From: Planctomycetota bacterium
GTDB lineage: Bacteria > Planctomycetota > UBA1135 > GCA-002686595
Length of the DNA stretch: 64,000 nt
Direction: 5' to 3'
Assembly (NCBI GenBank): GCA_002683825.1
Contig: NYUD01000071.1
Location: 62,001-126,000, forward strand
Both the position numbers and the translations under genes were made by a program. Below the pieces are notes generated by a model. It did not search any database, had not been told where the DNA came from, and saw only the letters and a program-made list of their open reading frames with translations. Below are positions 45,136-53,952 of the stretch, piece by piece (position 1 is the first letter of the stretch; each line of letters opens with the position of its first letter).

Positions 45136-46551
45136 ATGGAATCCGTGACTCTTCGAATTCGATCTCTTTCGCTGACCGCACTCGCCCTGAGCGGCTGTGG
45201 TCCGGGCGGCCCCGGGCGTCTGGAACCGGTCGAGTTGGGGCCGGAGGGTAAGGTCGAACGCCGGGTCGGGGAGCTGGTGGCCGAGCACGTCGCCAGGGTA
45301 CGTTCCGCCCCCGGAGACGCCCTGGCCCACGGGACCCTCGGGTTGGTCTACCAGGCCAACGAACTGTGGGCGGAGGCGGCTGCGAGCTACGGGAACGCGG
45401 CCATGCTCGATCCGTCGGAGGCGCTCTGGCGCTTTCACCGGGCCATCGCCTTGCAGCAACGCGGTGGCGATGAAGAGGCCTTCGAGTTGCTCCTGCAGGC
45501 GGCGGAGGAGCTTTCCGAGGAGGCGGCGGTGTTGCAGCGGCTGGGCGATGCCTATCTCGAGCGCGGCGAGCCGCACCGAGCCAAGAAGCTCTTCGAAGGC
45601 GCCACGCACCATGCACCGGGTCGGGCCGAGGGCTTCCACGGACTGGGGGCGGTGTGCTGGGAGCTGCAGGACTCGGAGGGCGCGCGCGAAGCGCTGGAGC
45701 GAGCGGTGCTTCTCGATCCGTCACTGCACGCGGCCCACTATCTGCTCGGCACGGTCTATCGTGAGATGGGGCGCGTCGAGGAAGCCGGCATCGAGCTCGC
45801 GTTGGGGTTGAACCGGACACCCAAAGGCGATCCACGGCTGCGTGGAAATCGCGCCTTGCCCGGTCCCTTTGCGCGGGACATTCATCGTTATGCCGTCACG
45901 CGCAACGCCTTGATGAGACGTGCGATCGGACAGATAGAGCGCGGCAAGCTGGGCATCGCTCGTCGCCTCCTCGAGGAGCTCCACCACGAGCATCCCCAGG
46001 ACCTTGCCGTGCTGAACAATCTCGCGGTCTCCCTGCTTCATCTCGGCGAGACGGAGGAGGCGTTACGGCTTTGGAATCGAGCGCTCGAGATGGACCCCGA
46101 TTCGGTGGACACTCACATGGCGTTGGCCGGCGGGCTTCTGGATCAGGGTTTCACTTCACGCGCCACCGAGCATGCCGTGCGCGTGCTCGAGCTGGCTCCC
46201 GAGCTTGGCGAAAGCCACTACGCCTATGCCCGCGTTCTGGTGGGCCAGGGTGCATCCGAGGCTGCACTCGACGCGCTCGAGCACAGCCTGGAGTTGGATC
46301 CACGCCGAACCGATGCGTGGCTTCTGGCGGGCGACCTCCTGCTCGAGCTCGAGCGCCACGCCGAGGCGTCCCGCCACTATCGCCGCGCCGTTCGAACCCG
46401 GCCCGATTCGGTTGCTGCCCACCTGGGGATGGCCCGTGCGGCCGTCGGCCTGGGGCGACGCCAGGCCGCTCTGAAGGCTTTTGAGGCCGCGAAAAGATAT
46501 GGACCTTCCAATCCCGCCGTGGCGGAGTTCGCTCGCGAGTTGAATCGGTAA
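45136..46551 (+). CDS. TPR-repeat lipoprotein
   Basis: 471 aa from ATG 45136; an in-frame ATG 22 codons upstream (45070) lies ahead of a polar leader, whereas this start gives a signal peptide with lipobox L-A-L-S-G-C (Cys21). At least ten TPR-like helix pairs fill residues 50-465, with recurrent L-D-P or L-A-P turns and A-x-x-x-Y/A-L-x-x-A patterns. Such proteins act as outer-membrane or periplasmic scaffolds for complex assembly. It is followed 32 nt later by the DUF1080 gene, probably in one unit. No partner can be named. Confidence 0.82.
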   Translation: MESVTLRIRSLSLTALALSGCGPGGPGRLEPVELGPEGKVERRVGELVAEHVARVRSAPGDALAHGTLGLVYQANELWAEAAASYGNAAMLDPSEALWRFHRAIALQQRGGDEEAFELLLQAAEELSEEAAVLQRLGDAYLERGEPHRAKKLFEGATHHAPGRAEGFHGLGAVCWELQDSEGAREALERAVLLDPSLHAAHYLLGTVYREMGRVEEAGIELALGLNRTPKGDPRLRGNRALPGPFARDIHRYAVTRNALMRRAIGQIERGKLGIARRLLEELHHEHPQDLAVLNNLAVSLLHLGETEEALRLWNRALEMDPDSVDTHMALAGGLLDQGFTSRATEHAVRVLELAPELGESHYAYARVLVGQGASEAALDALEHSLELDPRRTDAWLLAGDLLLELERHAEASRHYRRAVRTRPDSVAAHLGMARAAVGLGRRQAALKAFEAAKRYGPSNPAVAEFARELNR

Positions 46552-46583
46552 GGTATGCGGGCGCCCACCGCGCTCCCTCGATC

Positions 46584-47363
46584 ATGAAGAAGTTCATCCA
46601 GCGCACCTCCCTCTTCGCCCTGCCCTCGCTCCTGGCCCTCGTTTCCGCGCTTTCGTTGCAGGAGGGCTACGACGATACGCCCTTCCTTCCCGGCGGCAAG
46701 TGGCGCGTGCACGACAAGAGCCGTCCGCGTCCACCCCTCGTCACACCCGGCGTGGGTACCGGGGCACCCGCGGATGCGATCGTGCTCTTCGATGGCAGCG
46801 ATCTCGCCGAATGGAAGAAAGGGGACGGTGACGATGCCGAATGGAAGCTGGTCGATGGTGCCATGGAGGTTGCACGTACCGGTTCGATTCAAACGAAGCG
46901 CGAATTCGGCGACATACAGCTGCATATCGAATGGCGCACGCCGCCCGAGGTGCAGGGTGTTTCCCAGGGGCGCGGCAACTCGGGGGTGTTCTTGATGGGC
47001 AAGTACGAGGTACAGATCCTCGATTCCTATAAGAACGAGAGCTATGCCGACGGTCAGGCCGCGGCCATGTACGGGCAAACCCCGCCTGCGGTCAATGCTT
47101 CACGCGGTCCGGGTGAATGGCAGAGCTACGACATCGTCTTCGACGCCCCGCGCTTCGAGAGCGAAAGCGGAAGTTTGGCCTCGCCCGCGATCGTGACCGT
47201 GTTTCACAACGGCATTGTCGTCCACCACGCTCGAGCGTTCATCGGCGCGACCTCCCACCGCACCGTGGCGGAGTACAAGGCCCACGCGAACAAGGGGCCG
47301 ATCGTGCTGCAGGATCACGGCAACCCGGTGCGCTTCCGTAACATCTGGGTGCGCGAGCTCTAG
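46584..47363 (+). CDS. DUF1080 protein (3-keto-disaccharide hydrolase fold)
   Basis: 259 aa starting at ATG 46584. A hydrophobic N-terminal signal ends near residue 25, then a Pro-rich linker and the domain from about residue 65: A-I-V-L-F-D-G-S-D-L-A-E-W-K, R-G-N-S-G-V-F-L-M-G-K-Y-E-V-Q-I-L-D, and the closing P-I-V-L-Q-D-H-G-N-P-V-R-F-R-N-I-W-V-R-E-L. It is the second DUF1080 member in the window and, unlike that at 20106, has no lipobox, so it is secreted or retained by an uncleaved anchor. It follows the TPR gene closely. Confidence 0.88.
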   Translation: MKKFIQRTSLFALPSLLALVSALSLQEGYDDTPFLPGGKWRVHDKSRPRPPLVTPGVGTGAPADAIVLFDGSDLAEWKKGDGDDAEWKLVDGAMEVARTGSIQTKREFGDIQLHIEWRTPPEVQGVSQGRGNSGVFLMGKYEVQILDSYKNESYADGQAAAMYGQTPPAVNASRGPGEWQSYDIVFDAPRFESESGSLASPAIVTVFHNGIVVHHARAFIGATSHRTVAEYKAHANKGPIVLQDHGNPVRFRNIWVREL

Positions 47364-47382
47364 CAGTTCGAGGGGATCCGTC

Positions 47383-47832
47383 TCAGTGGTCGCTCGCGGT
47401 TCCGTGGGCTTCGAGGTCGGCGGCGTCCGCCCAGAAGTTGGGCTGGCCCAGGGTGAGCTTATTCAGCGAGAGGATCAGAACCGAATACAGGATGCAGCCG
47501 CACCATGTCAGGAGAACCGGGCGCAGTCCCAGATAGCCGTTCGAAGCTTCGCTGGCAGTGAGTCTTGTGTGGAGGAGGAAGCCTCCCACGAAACTCATGA
47601 CAACCATCAGTCCCAGAGCGATCAGGAATCCGATCCCGGCGGTTGCCAGGGCGGAGTGGTCGCTCCCATATCCGATGTAGGCCCAAACGAGTCCGACGGC
47701 CAGGGGAAAGGCGATCATGGTTTTGCTCCCCAGCGACCGTTTCATGGCGGCGAAAACGTGCAGGAAGGCGATCAGGGCGGCGATGGCTGCGAAGACCGTG
47801 AGGACGTTGAGGAGGTAGACGATGAGCGTCAT
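47383..47832 (-). CDS. Small membrane protein with four helices
   Basis: 149 aa starting at ATG 47832. Four hydrophobic segments (about 1-28, 38-58, 62-90 and 104-123) with short loops; the last 20 residues are polar. The sequence is otherwise non-distinctive and no family was recognised. It is the last gene of a minus-strand row helicase-ferredoxin-117-aa-protein, 82 nt after the 117-aa gene, and ends 19 nt from the convergent DUF1080 gene. Confidence 0.6.
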   Translation of the reverse strand: MTLIVYLLNVLTVFAAIAALIAFLHVFAAMKRSLGSKTMIAFPLAVGLVWAYIGYGSDHSALATAGIGFLIALGLMVVMSFVGGFLLHTRLTASEASNGYLGLRPVLLTWCGCILYSVLILSLNKLTLGQPNFWADAADLEAHGTASDH

Positions 47833-47914
47833 GGTTTCTTGCGTGGAGTTGAGGGGGTGGGGATTCTAGCGGGGGGGTGGATCGGGCTCCACCCGCCACC
47901 CGCCACCCGCGAAG

Positions 47915-48268
47915 TCACTCGCCCCGGATCCGGGCCCGGAAGGGCTCCGCGCAGTCCTCCAGGACCACCCCGAGGGCCCGGGAGCGGTCGCGACCGAATC
48001 TGGGCTCGAGGAAGGTCAGGAAGGTCCGCAGGACGTCGATCGTTCGTTGGCCGATGGGTTCGGCCGGCGAGTAGAGCGCGGGCAGGCTCGTCTCCATGAC
48101 CGCGCGCAGCTCCCCCTCCCCGAGCTTGTGGGCTTCGTACCCGAGCTCTCGGCAGGCCCGCAGATATCGCTCCATGATCGTGCGGAGGTCTCCGGGAGCG
48201 ATGTACTCGATCCCACCGATGGCCTCGTGCTCGAGGAATTCCTGAAGGAGGTCCGAGTACGATTCCAA
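47915..48268 (-). CDS. Small helical protein downstream of ferredoxin
   Basis: 117 aa starting at ATG 48268, only 9 nt after the ferredoxin stop, so very likely co-transcribed. It is predicted mostly alpha-helical, acidic in the first half and Arg-rich at the end, with one Cys near residue 106 and no signal peptide or membrane segment. No known family. The tight linkage suggests a role with the ferredoxin, but the sequence gives no direct proof. Confidence 0.6.
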   Translation of the reverse strand: MESYSDLLQEFLEHEAIGGIEYIAPGDLRTIMERYLRACRELGYEAHKLGEGELRAVMETSLPALYSPAEPIGQRTIDVLRTFLTFLEPRFGRDRSRALGVVLEDCAEPFRARIRGE

Positions 48269-48277
48269 GCGGCCTCC

Positions 48278-48688
48278 TCAGTGGGGCTCTTCGCTCACCA
48301 GGTTGCGGTTCCAATCAGGGATCTCGACGACGATGTCGCGGGTTCCGTCGGGCACGCATTGGCAGCTCAATCGTGAGTTCGGCTCCAGGCCCGGCGCGTT
48401 GTCGAGCATGTCCTCCTCGTCTTCGGAGGCCTCGTTGCATGACTCGATGCCTTCGCGCACGATCACGTGGCACGTCGAACAAGCGCAAACGCCGCCACAG
48501 GCGTGTTCGATTTCGAGGTCATGGCCCAGGGCGATGTCGAGGATCGATCCCGCCTTGCCGTCGCGTCCCAGGGGCAAGTCCTGCGGATCGACCTGGATCC
48601 GCATCTCCATCGGCAAGAAGGTGATCGAATAGCCCTGCTCGGGAAGCTTGGCGTCCACCTTTTCGATGAACGGATTCGAACCACCCAT
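48278..48688 (-). CDS. fdx: 2Fe-2S ferredoxin (Isc/adrenodoxin type)
   Basis: 136 aa starting at ATG 48688. Cluster ligands follow the C-x5-C-x2-C-xn-C pattern: C-G-G-V-C-A-C-S-T-C supplies three Cys and S-C-Q-C near residue 108 the fourth. The loop E-A-S-E-D-E-E-D-M-L-D between them is typical of Isc-type ferredoxins that take part in Fe-S assembly or P450/hydroxylase chains. The N-terminus has about 25 extra residues. It lies 9 nt downstream of the DEAD-box helicase stop on the same strand and 9 nt before the 117-aa gene; no isc genes are seen in the window. Confidence 0.92.
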   Translation of the reverse strand: MGGSNPFIEKVDAKLPEQGYSITFLPMEMRIQVDPQDLPLGRDGKAGSILDIALGHDLEIEHACGGVCACSTCHVIVREGIESCNEASEDEEDMLDNAPGLEPNSRLSCQCVPDGTRDIVVEIPDWNRNLVSEEPH

Positions 48689-48697
48689 GGAAACGTG

Positions 48698-50266
48698 CTA
48701 GAGCCCCTCGCCGAACCCGGGAAGGGAGGAGGGCTTGCGTTTCGGGGTAGCTCGTTTGCGAACCTCGTCGGGTTTGCTTTGCTTCTCGGTCCCCGAGTTC
48801 CGTGAATGGCGTTGACGCGGTTCGTCCTTCGGGGCGTCCTTCTGGGCGTCCTTGCGCCGGCTTCGCCCCTGCGGAGGTCGCTTCTCTTCGCCCGGAGCGT
48901 CTGCGCGCCGCCGGCGCGTCGGACGATCGCTGCGTTCCTCACGTTCACGCCGTTGGGTGCGATCGCCTCTCCTGGGACGTTCTTCGCGCCGGCCGCGGCG
49001 CTCCGACTCGTCGACACGTCTCGATCTCTGGTCTCGCCCGCCCGTGCGACCGGGTAGTTTCAGCTCCTCGATCTCGAACTTCGTGCGCCGCAGGAGCTCC
49101 TGCCAGCGCCGGCGGTCGGCGGGGATCAGCATCGTGATCGCAGTTCCCTTGCGTCCGGCCCGGCCTGTGCGCCCGATGCGGTGCGTGTAGGATTCGCCTT
49201 CCCGGGGGACGGAGAAGTTGACGACATGGGTGACATGATGCACATCGAGCCCGCGCGAGGCCACGTCGGTGGCGACCAGCGCTTTCACCTCTCCGGTGCG
49301 GAAGGCGGTCATGACGCGGAAGCGCGAGGCCTGGTCGTAGCCGCCGTGCAGGGCCTTTACCGAGAAGGGCATGCGTTCGAGTCGACGCATCAATTTATCG
49401 ACATCGGTACGGCGTTCACAGAACACCAGAAAGACATCGTTCTTATCGCTTTGCTCGAGTATGCGGATCAAAGCCATGGGGCGGTCGGCATCGTCGACCT
49501 CGAAGTAGCGTTGATCGATCGCTCCGACGGTTGCCGTGCCCTTCGCCGTCGCCACCTCGAGCGGATCCTTCGTCGAACTTCGCGCCAGCTTCAAAACTTC
49601 CGTCGGGAAGGTAGCGGAGAACAAGAGCGTCTGCCGCTCGTCGGGCGTCATCGCGAGGATTTTCTTGATGTCGTCGATGAAGCCGATTTCGAACATCTTG
49701 TCGGCTTCGTCCAGAACGACGTACTCGGTCCACGGGAACGAAAGAAAGCGTTGCCCCGCGAGGTCCAGTACGCGTCCGGGCGTGCCGACGACGACCTGGG
49801 CACCCGCCTGTAGCGCCGCGATCTGGGGGTGGGTCGGATCGCCGCCGACCACGAGGGCGACCTGCACACCGCGTGGCAAGGCGAGCGTCTTCAAAACGTC
49901 GCAGACCTGTTGGGCGAGCTCGCGCGTCGGGCACAGAACGAGTCCGAGCACCGTCGAACGCGCGGGGTCGATGCGCGCTATCATGGGCGCTCCGAAGGCC
50001 AGCGTCTTGCCGGTACCGGTCTCCGCCTTCGCGATCACATCCCGTCCGTCGAGGATCGGCCCGATCGAAAGCGCCTGAATCGGGGTGGGGCAGGTGATGT
50101 CCATCGCCGCGATGCCGCGCTGGATCTCCTCGCCTAGATCCCACCCGGTGAACGACTCAATTTCGGGGATCTCTTCGACGGGGTGGAGTTCTTCGATATG
50201 CTCGCGCCGCGGGCCGTGGGGTCGGGGGCCCTGTCTCCGGCGTCCTTTTCTTCGATGGATAGTCAT
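48698..50266 (-). CDS. DEAD-box RNA helicase
   Basis: 522 aa starting at ATG 50266. Motifs in order: Q motif (F near residue 39, P-T-P-I-Q), I (A-E-T-G-T-G-K-T), Ia (P-T-R-E-L-A), II (D-E-A-D), III (S-A-T), V (A-T-D-V-A-S-R-G-L-D) and VI (H-R-I-G-R-T-G-R-A-G). The core ends near residue 385; the last ~135 residues are an Arg/Lys/Glu-rich low-complexity tail, as in RhlB/RhlE or CsdA-like helicases that bind structured RNA. Role: RNA remodelling in ribosome assembly, decay or cold response. Divergent from exonuclease III. Confidence 0.95.
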   Translation of the reverse strand: MTIHRRKGRRRQGPRPHGPRREHIEELHPVEEIPEIESFTGWDLGEEIQRGIAAMDITCPTPIQALSIGPILDGRDVIAKAETGTGKTLAFGAPMIARIDPARSTVLGLVLCPTRELAQQVCDVLKTLALPRGVQVALVVGGDPTHPQIAALQAGAQVVVGTPGRVLDLAGQRFLSFPWTEYVVLDEADKMFEIGFIDDIKKILAMTPDERQTLLFSATFPTEVLKLARSSTKDPLEVATAKGTATVGAIDQRYFEVDDADRPMALIRILEQSDKNDVFLVFCERRTDVDKLMRRLERMPFSVKALHGGYDQASRFRVMTAFRTGEVKALVATDVASRGLDVHHVTHVVNFSVPREGESYTHRIGRTGRAGRKGTAITMLIPADRRRWQELLRRTKFEIEELKLPGRTGGRDQRSRRVDESERRGRREERPRRGDRTQRREREERSDRPTRRRRADAPGEEKRPPQGRSRRKDAQKDAPKDEPRQRHSRNSGTEKQSKPDEVRKRATPKRKPSSLPGFGEGL

Positions 50267-50378
50267 TCCGCGGGGTTCCGGCCCGCAATTTTGTCAGCGG
50301 CCCGTGCCGCGTCGCTTCCGTAGGGAAAGAGAGTCCATAAGCTAAGAGCCCCGCGCAGCTGGTCAAGGCTTCAGAAGC

Positions 50379-51149
50379 ATGCGAATCGCAACCTGGAACG
50401 TGAATTCCGTCCGTGCACGCCTGGAACGCCTCCTGCCCTGGCTCGCGGAGAGACAACCGGACGTGGTTTGTTTGCAGGAAACCAAGTGCATCGACGAGAA
50501 ATTTCCGCGGGAGGAGATTGAGGATGCGGGCTATCAGGTCGCCCTGCACGGGCAAAAGACCTACAACGGCGTTGCGATTCTGTCCAAAAAGCCGATCGAG
50601 GATGTCACGCGGGGGGTCGGCATCGAGCGTTTCGACAAGGATGCGCGGGTGATAGGTGCGACCGTCGAGGATGTGATGGTGCTCTGCGTCTACGTCGTCA
50701 ACGGCCACGAGGTCGGGCATCCACGCTACGACTACAAGCTCGAGTGGCTAGGGGCCCTGAGGGACTTCATCGTCGATCGCTTCCCCATGGACGAAAAGGT
50801 CTCTGTGTGCGGCGACTTCAACGTGACCTTCGACGATCTGGACGTTTACGACCCCGAGCGCTGGCGCGGGCGCATTCTGTGTTCGGGCCCTGAGCGCAAG
50901 GCCTTGACGGACCTCTGTGAGACCGGTCTTCAGGATGGCCTGCGCCCGTTTCACCCCGAAGGCGGCGTGTACACCTGGTGGGACTACCGGCGCCGCGGCT
51001 TCGAACAGGGCAACAGGGGGCTGCGCATCGATCACCATCTGCTTTCCCCGTCCGCGATGGCGTGCTGCAGCGGGGTCGAGGTCGATTTCGAGGCCCGGGC
51101 CGGGGTCAGGCCGAGCGATCACGCGCCCGTCATTGCGACCCTCGAATAG
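50379..51149 (+). CDS. xth: Exodeoxyribonuclease III
   Basis: 256 aa starting at ATG 50379. Exonuclease-endonuclease-phosphatase fold: N-V-N-S-V-R-A-R, L-Q-E-T-K (metal Glu), G-D-F-N-V (catalytic Asp), W-W-D-Y-R-R-R-G-F and S-D-H-A-P (Asp-His). This is the ExoIII/AP-endonuclease family, which cleaves abasic sites and removes 3' blocks in base excision repair. Length is normal for the family. It is convergent with the LON-domain gene, whose stop lies 5 nt beyond. Confidence 0.95.
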   Translation: MRIATWNVNSVRARLERLLPWLAERQPDVVCLQETKCIDEKFPREEIEDAGYQVALHGQKTYNGVAILSKKPIEDVTRGVGIERFDKDARVIGATVEDVMVLCVYVVNGHEVGHPRYDYKLEWLGALRDFIVDRFPMDEKVSVCGDFNVTFDDLDVYDPERWRGRILCSGPERKALTDLCETGLQDGLRPFHPEGGVYTWWDYRRRGFEQGNRGLRIDHHLLSPSAMACCSGVEVDFEARAGVRPSDHAPVIATLE

Positions 51150-51154
51150 GAGGT

Positions 51155-51730
51155 TCAATCCTCCTTCTCGGGGCGTTGCCCGTGTTCTTCCAGGGCGAGT
51201 CGCGCGCGCTTTTCGAGGTCGAGCTCCGAGTAGAGTCGATTCATGACCTCGTGCGGTATCGGCAGCCGCAGCGTCAGTAGATCGACCAGGCGGGACAGGG
51301 GGAGACTCTCGTGGGCGGGGTCCACGTTTTCGACCCGCTCGGCGATGGCGGCGCTCAATGCCGTGCGCAGACCCCCCTCGCGTTCACGCGGGACCTCGAT
51401 TTCTTCGGTCGGGTGGATGGCGACCTTGCGATACAGGCGCTCGCTCTCGACCTCCTCGATCCACATGCGCTTCAGGCCGACCAGCCAGATGTTGAAGCGC
51501 CCGTCGTCGAGCCGCTCGTGCCTTCCGATCTCGCCGTAGCCCGCCAGGGAGTAGATCGGGGGATTCCCGGCCGCTTCGCCCTCGTGATCCTCCTGGATCG
51601 TTCCCAGAATCAGGCGGCCCGGCCCGTCTAGCGAATCCTCGATCAGCTGACGATAGCGTTCCTCGAAAATGTGCAGCGGCAGCACGACAAACGGAAGCAA
51701 CCACACGTTCGCCAGGGGGAAGAGGGGCAC
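51155..51730 (-). CDS. LON substrate-binding domain protein
   Basis: 191 aa from GTG 51730, the first in-frame start downstream of the neighbouring gene's stop; a longer frame upstream overlaps that gene. It begins with P-L-F-P-L-A-N-V-W-L-L-P-F-V-V-L-P-L-H-I-F-E-E-R-Y-R split across a beta strand and helix, the signature of the LON N-terminal (LonN/PUA-like) domain. No AAA or protease domain follows; such stand-alone proteins are common and bind peptides or act in protein quality control. Next to the SirB1 gene upstream by 53 nt on the same strand. Start site uncertain. Confidence 0.8.
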   Translation of the reverse strand: MPLFPLANVWLLPFVVLPLHIFEERYRQLIEDSLDGPGRLILGTIQEDHEGEAAGNPPIYSLAGYGEIGRHERLDDGRFNIWLVGLKRMWIEEVESERLYRKVAIHPTEEIEVPREREGGLRTALSAAIAERVENVDPAHESLPLSRLVDLLTLRLPIPHEVMNRLYSELDLEKRARLALEEHGQRPEKED

Positions 51731-51783
51731 GATGGTGCCCCCGAGCTCCTCTTCTCCGGGAGGCGGCCAGGTCTCGGGGAGAT

Positions 51784-52707
51784 CTATCGCGTCACCCCTT
51801 CGACCGCCGGGACCATGTGCACGGGATTCATGGCCACCGCGATGCGGTGCAACTCGCGCGCGTCGCGGGTCAGACCGCGAACCTGAAAGCACTGCATCAG
51901 GTTCAGCAGGTGGCGCTGCAGGAGCGCCGCGTCGGAGGTATCGCGGAACCAATCCGGACGCGGAACGAGTCCGTGCAGCGACAGATAGCGAATGCAATCG
52001 GTTCGCGTCCGTGCCCGACCGCCGTCGAAGGGGTCGAGCATCATGGTCCGTTTGCCGAGGTAGAGCCGCAGCAGCACCCGACCAGGCAAGGCGATCGGTG
52101 CCACTTTGAAACCGGCTCGCCGCGCGACAGACATGTAGATCGCGGTCAGCGTCAGCGGCATGCCGCGCTTGCGTTCGATCGCGCGATGCAGGTAGATGTT
52201 GTCGGGATGGTCGAAGTCGACCTCGCTGCCGATGAATCCCAGCTCGTCCCCGAGGTACTGTGCGAGCGCCATGGGCTGCGCAAAGCTACCCGCTTCCCCG
52301 GCGGCGCGGCTCTTCACTCGCTCGGCCATGGCATCCAGTGCGCGCACGTAGGGCCGCTTGTCGAAGGGCTCTCGATCGAGACGCGACATGAGGAGCAGTC
52401 CGCGCTCCAGATCGACCTCTTTCCGCGTCGCGAACCCTAGCAAGCGCCGGTAGACGCGTTTGCGCTCGATGGCGACAAGAAGCTTGCGGGCTCTCGCGCG
52501 CAAGCGAGCATCCCTGTCCCGCACGCCTCGTCGAAGCGCCGGCAGCGCGATCCGTCCGGAGGCTTCTATCTCGCGACCGACGCCGGCGAGGACTGCGGGG
52601 GAATCGTCCCCGAGGAGTCCGACGAGGGTTTCGATCCGCGTTTTCCGAGTCCCGTTCCCCACGCCGCCCCCCGAGTCCATCCTGGCCGTCTTCGCCATTT
52701 TGGACAC
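51784..52707 (-). CDS. SirB1-type transglutaminase-like protein
   Basis: 307 aa starting at ATG 52707. An N-terminal HEAT-like helical pair (about residues 28-75, L-L-G-D-D-S-P-A) precedes the SirB1 domain, recognised by F-D-H-P-D-N-I-Y-L-H-R-A-I-E-R-K-R-G-M-P followed by L-T-L-T-A-I-Y and A-R-R-A-G-F. The usual catalytic triad of transglutaminases is not obvious, which is normal for SirB1. The domain occurs with protein methyltransferases and signalling proteins; exact role unknown. It is upstream of the LON-domain gene, probably in one unit. Confidence 0.82.
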   Translation of the reverse strand: MSKMAKTARMDSGGGVGNGTRKTRIETLVGLLGDDSPAVLAGVGREIEASGRIALPALRRGVRDRDARLRARARKLLVAIERKRVYRRLLGFATRKEVDLERGLLLMSRLDREPFDKRPYVRALDAMAERVKSRAAGEAGSFAQPMALAQYLGDELGFIGSEVDFDHPDNIYLHRAIERKRGMPLTLTAIYMSVARRAGFKVAPIALPGRVLLRLYLGKRTMMLDPFDGGRARTRTDCIRYLSLHGLVPRPDWFRDTSDAALLQRHLLNLMQCFQVRGLTRDARELHRIAVAMNPVHMVPAVEGVTR

Positions 52708-52765
52708 GCGGGTCGCTTGATGAGGTTCGCTGTCGAACCCGACCGGGGTCTGTTCGTCCGAGGAA

Positions 52766-53566
52766 CTAATTCCCTTTGGCCTTCTTCTTCTTGGACTTGG
52801 GTTCGACAGTGACCGTGCTCTCGACCATCTTGACTGGCGTCTTGGTCTTGCCGTTCGCCGAGCCTTCGTCTTCCAGGGCCTTTACCACGTCCATGCCTCC
52901 GACGACTTCGCCGAAGATCGTGTGTTTGCCGTCCAGCCAACCGGTCGGGACGAAGGTCAGGAAGAACTGACTACCGTCCGTGCCAGGTCCCGCGTTGGCC
53001 ATGCTCAGGAGACCGGGCCGATCGTGCTTGACGTCTGAACTCGTCTCCCCGGCGTACTTGTATCCGGGACTACCTCTTCCATTACCGGTCGGGCAACCGC
53101 CCTGGGCCATGAAGTTGGTGATCACGCGGTGGAACAACAGGTCGTTGTAGAAGCCCGACCGGATGAGGTAGATCGAACTCGAAACGTGCATCGGGGCGAC
53201 GTCCGGCATGAAGCGGATCTTGATGTCGCCCTTGTTGGTGCGCAGGTTCCAGAAGTAGTTCTTGGTCTTGTCGAACGCAAGCTCCGGGGGGGAGGGCATC
53301 TTGGTGCGCCAGCTCGACTTCGACTTGTCGATGTTTCCCGCCTCCGTTCTCTCCTTGATGAAGTCGTCGATCTTGGCCAGTGCAGGGTCGACGGAGGATG
53401 CGCTCGAAGGCAGCGATTTTTCCTTCGTCGGTGTGGCCGCTTCCTCGGCCTGTGCGGGCTCGGCTTTCTCCGTCTGCCGACTCGTCTCGGAGGTCGAGGC
53501 TCTCGCGTAACAGCTCGACGCAAGGGTGACGAGGGCGATGAAGACGGCAACCTTTTGGCGGGACAT
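52766..53566 (-). CDS. Exported cyclophilin-type peptidyl-prolyl isomerase
   Basis: 266 aa starting at ATG 53566. A hydrophobic leader ends at L-A-S-S-C (Cys19), a possible lipoprotein site; a Ser/Glu/Ala/Lys-rich linker covers residues 20-100. The cyclophilin domain runs to about residue 250, with [27 protein letters not shown] and [10 protein letters not shown]. The catalytic Arg, Phe and Gln (F-H-R and Q-F-F) are present. A Lys-rich tail ends the protein. It folds exported proteins. A second, cytosolic cyclophilin is at 56117. Confidence 0.92.
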   Translation of the reverse strand: MSRQKVAVFIALVTLASSCYARASTSETSRQTEKAEPAQAEEAATPTKEKSLPSSASSVDPALAKIDDFIKERTEAGNIDKSKSSWRTKMPSPPELAFDKTKNYFWNLRTNKGDIKIRFMPDVAPMHVSSSIYLIRSGFYNDLLFHRVITNFMAQGGCPTGNGRGSPGYKYAGETSSDVKHDRPGLLSMANAGPGTDGSQFFLTFVPTGWLDGKHTIFGEVVGGMDVVKALEDEGSANGKTKTPVKMVESTVTVEPKSKKKKAKGN

Positions 53567-53952
53567 GGGATCTCTCGTGAGGTAAGGAATTCGGTTCGGA
53601 GGGGATCGGTTCCTGCCCCTGACCGGGCGACGGGAACGCGTGGGGGGGCGTCAAGGTAACCGATGCCGGGGAGGTCCGGTCAACAGCCAGGTTGGGCCGT
53701 TCCGTAAGGGATCCGATCTCGAGGTTGCAGCGCGCCATCCCCGTCCTTATTCTCCCTGCCTCGTTCCTTCGCCGTATGCCCCGTCCGGAGGGCTCTTCCG
53801 CTCATGACCTCCCTGGGTTCCAGGGGGGGCCGTGGACGGGATCGCGGCGAAGACCGAGTCTCGACGCGTTCCCACAGGGCTCCGTCGGGGTCCCTGTGGA
53901 CTCTCGACGCCAGCTGGAGGAAGCGGGTCCGAGTGATTCCCCAACAGGGCCC
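53567..53952. other. Divergent region upstream of the second acyl-CoA cluster
   Basis: 386 nt between the cyclophilin and thiolase starts. The plus-strand frame continues upstream of the chosen ATG for 87 codons, but the peptide is Arg/Pro/Gly-rich and unlike any thiolase, so I regard it as non-coding. No hairpin, repeat or strong promoter was found; TATTCT at 53748 is a weak -10 candidate. Confidence 0.45.

Noticed and set aside
53692-53952. 87-codon upstream extension of the first thiolase in the second cluster
   Set aside because: No thiolase has such a leader; composition is Arg/Pro/Gly-rich and a normal start follows at 53953.
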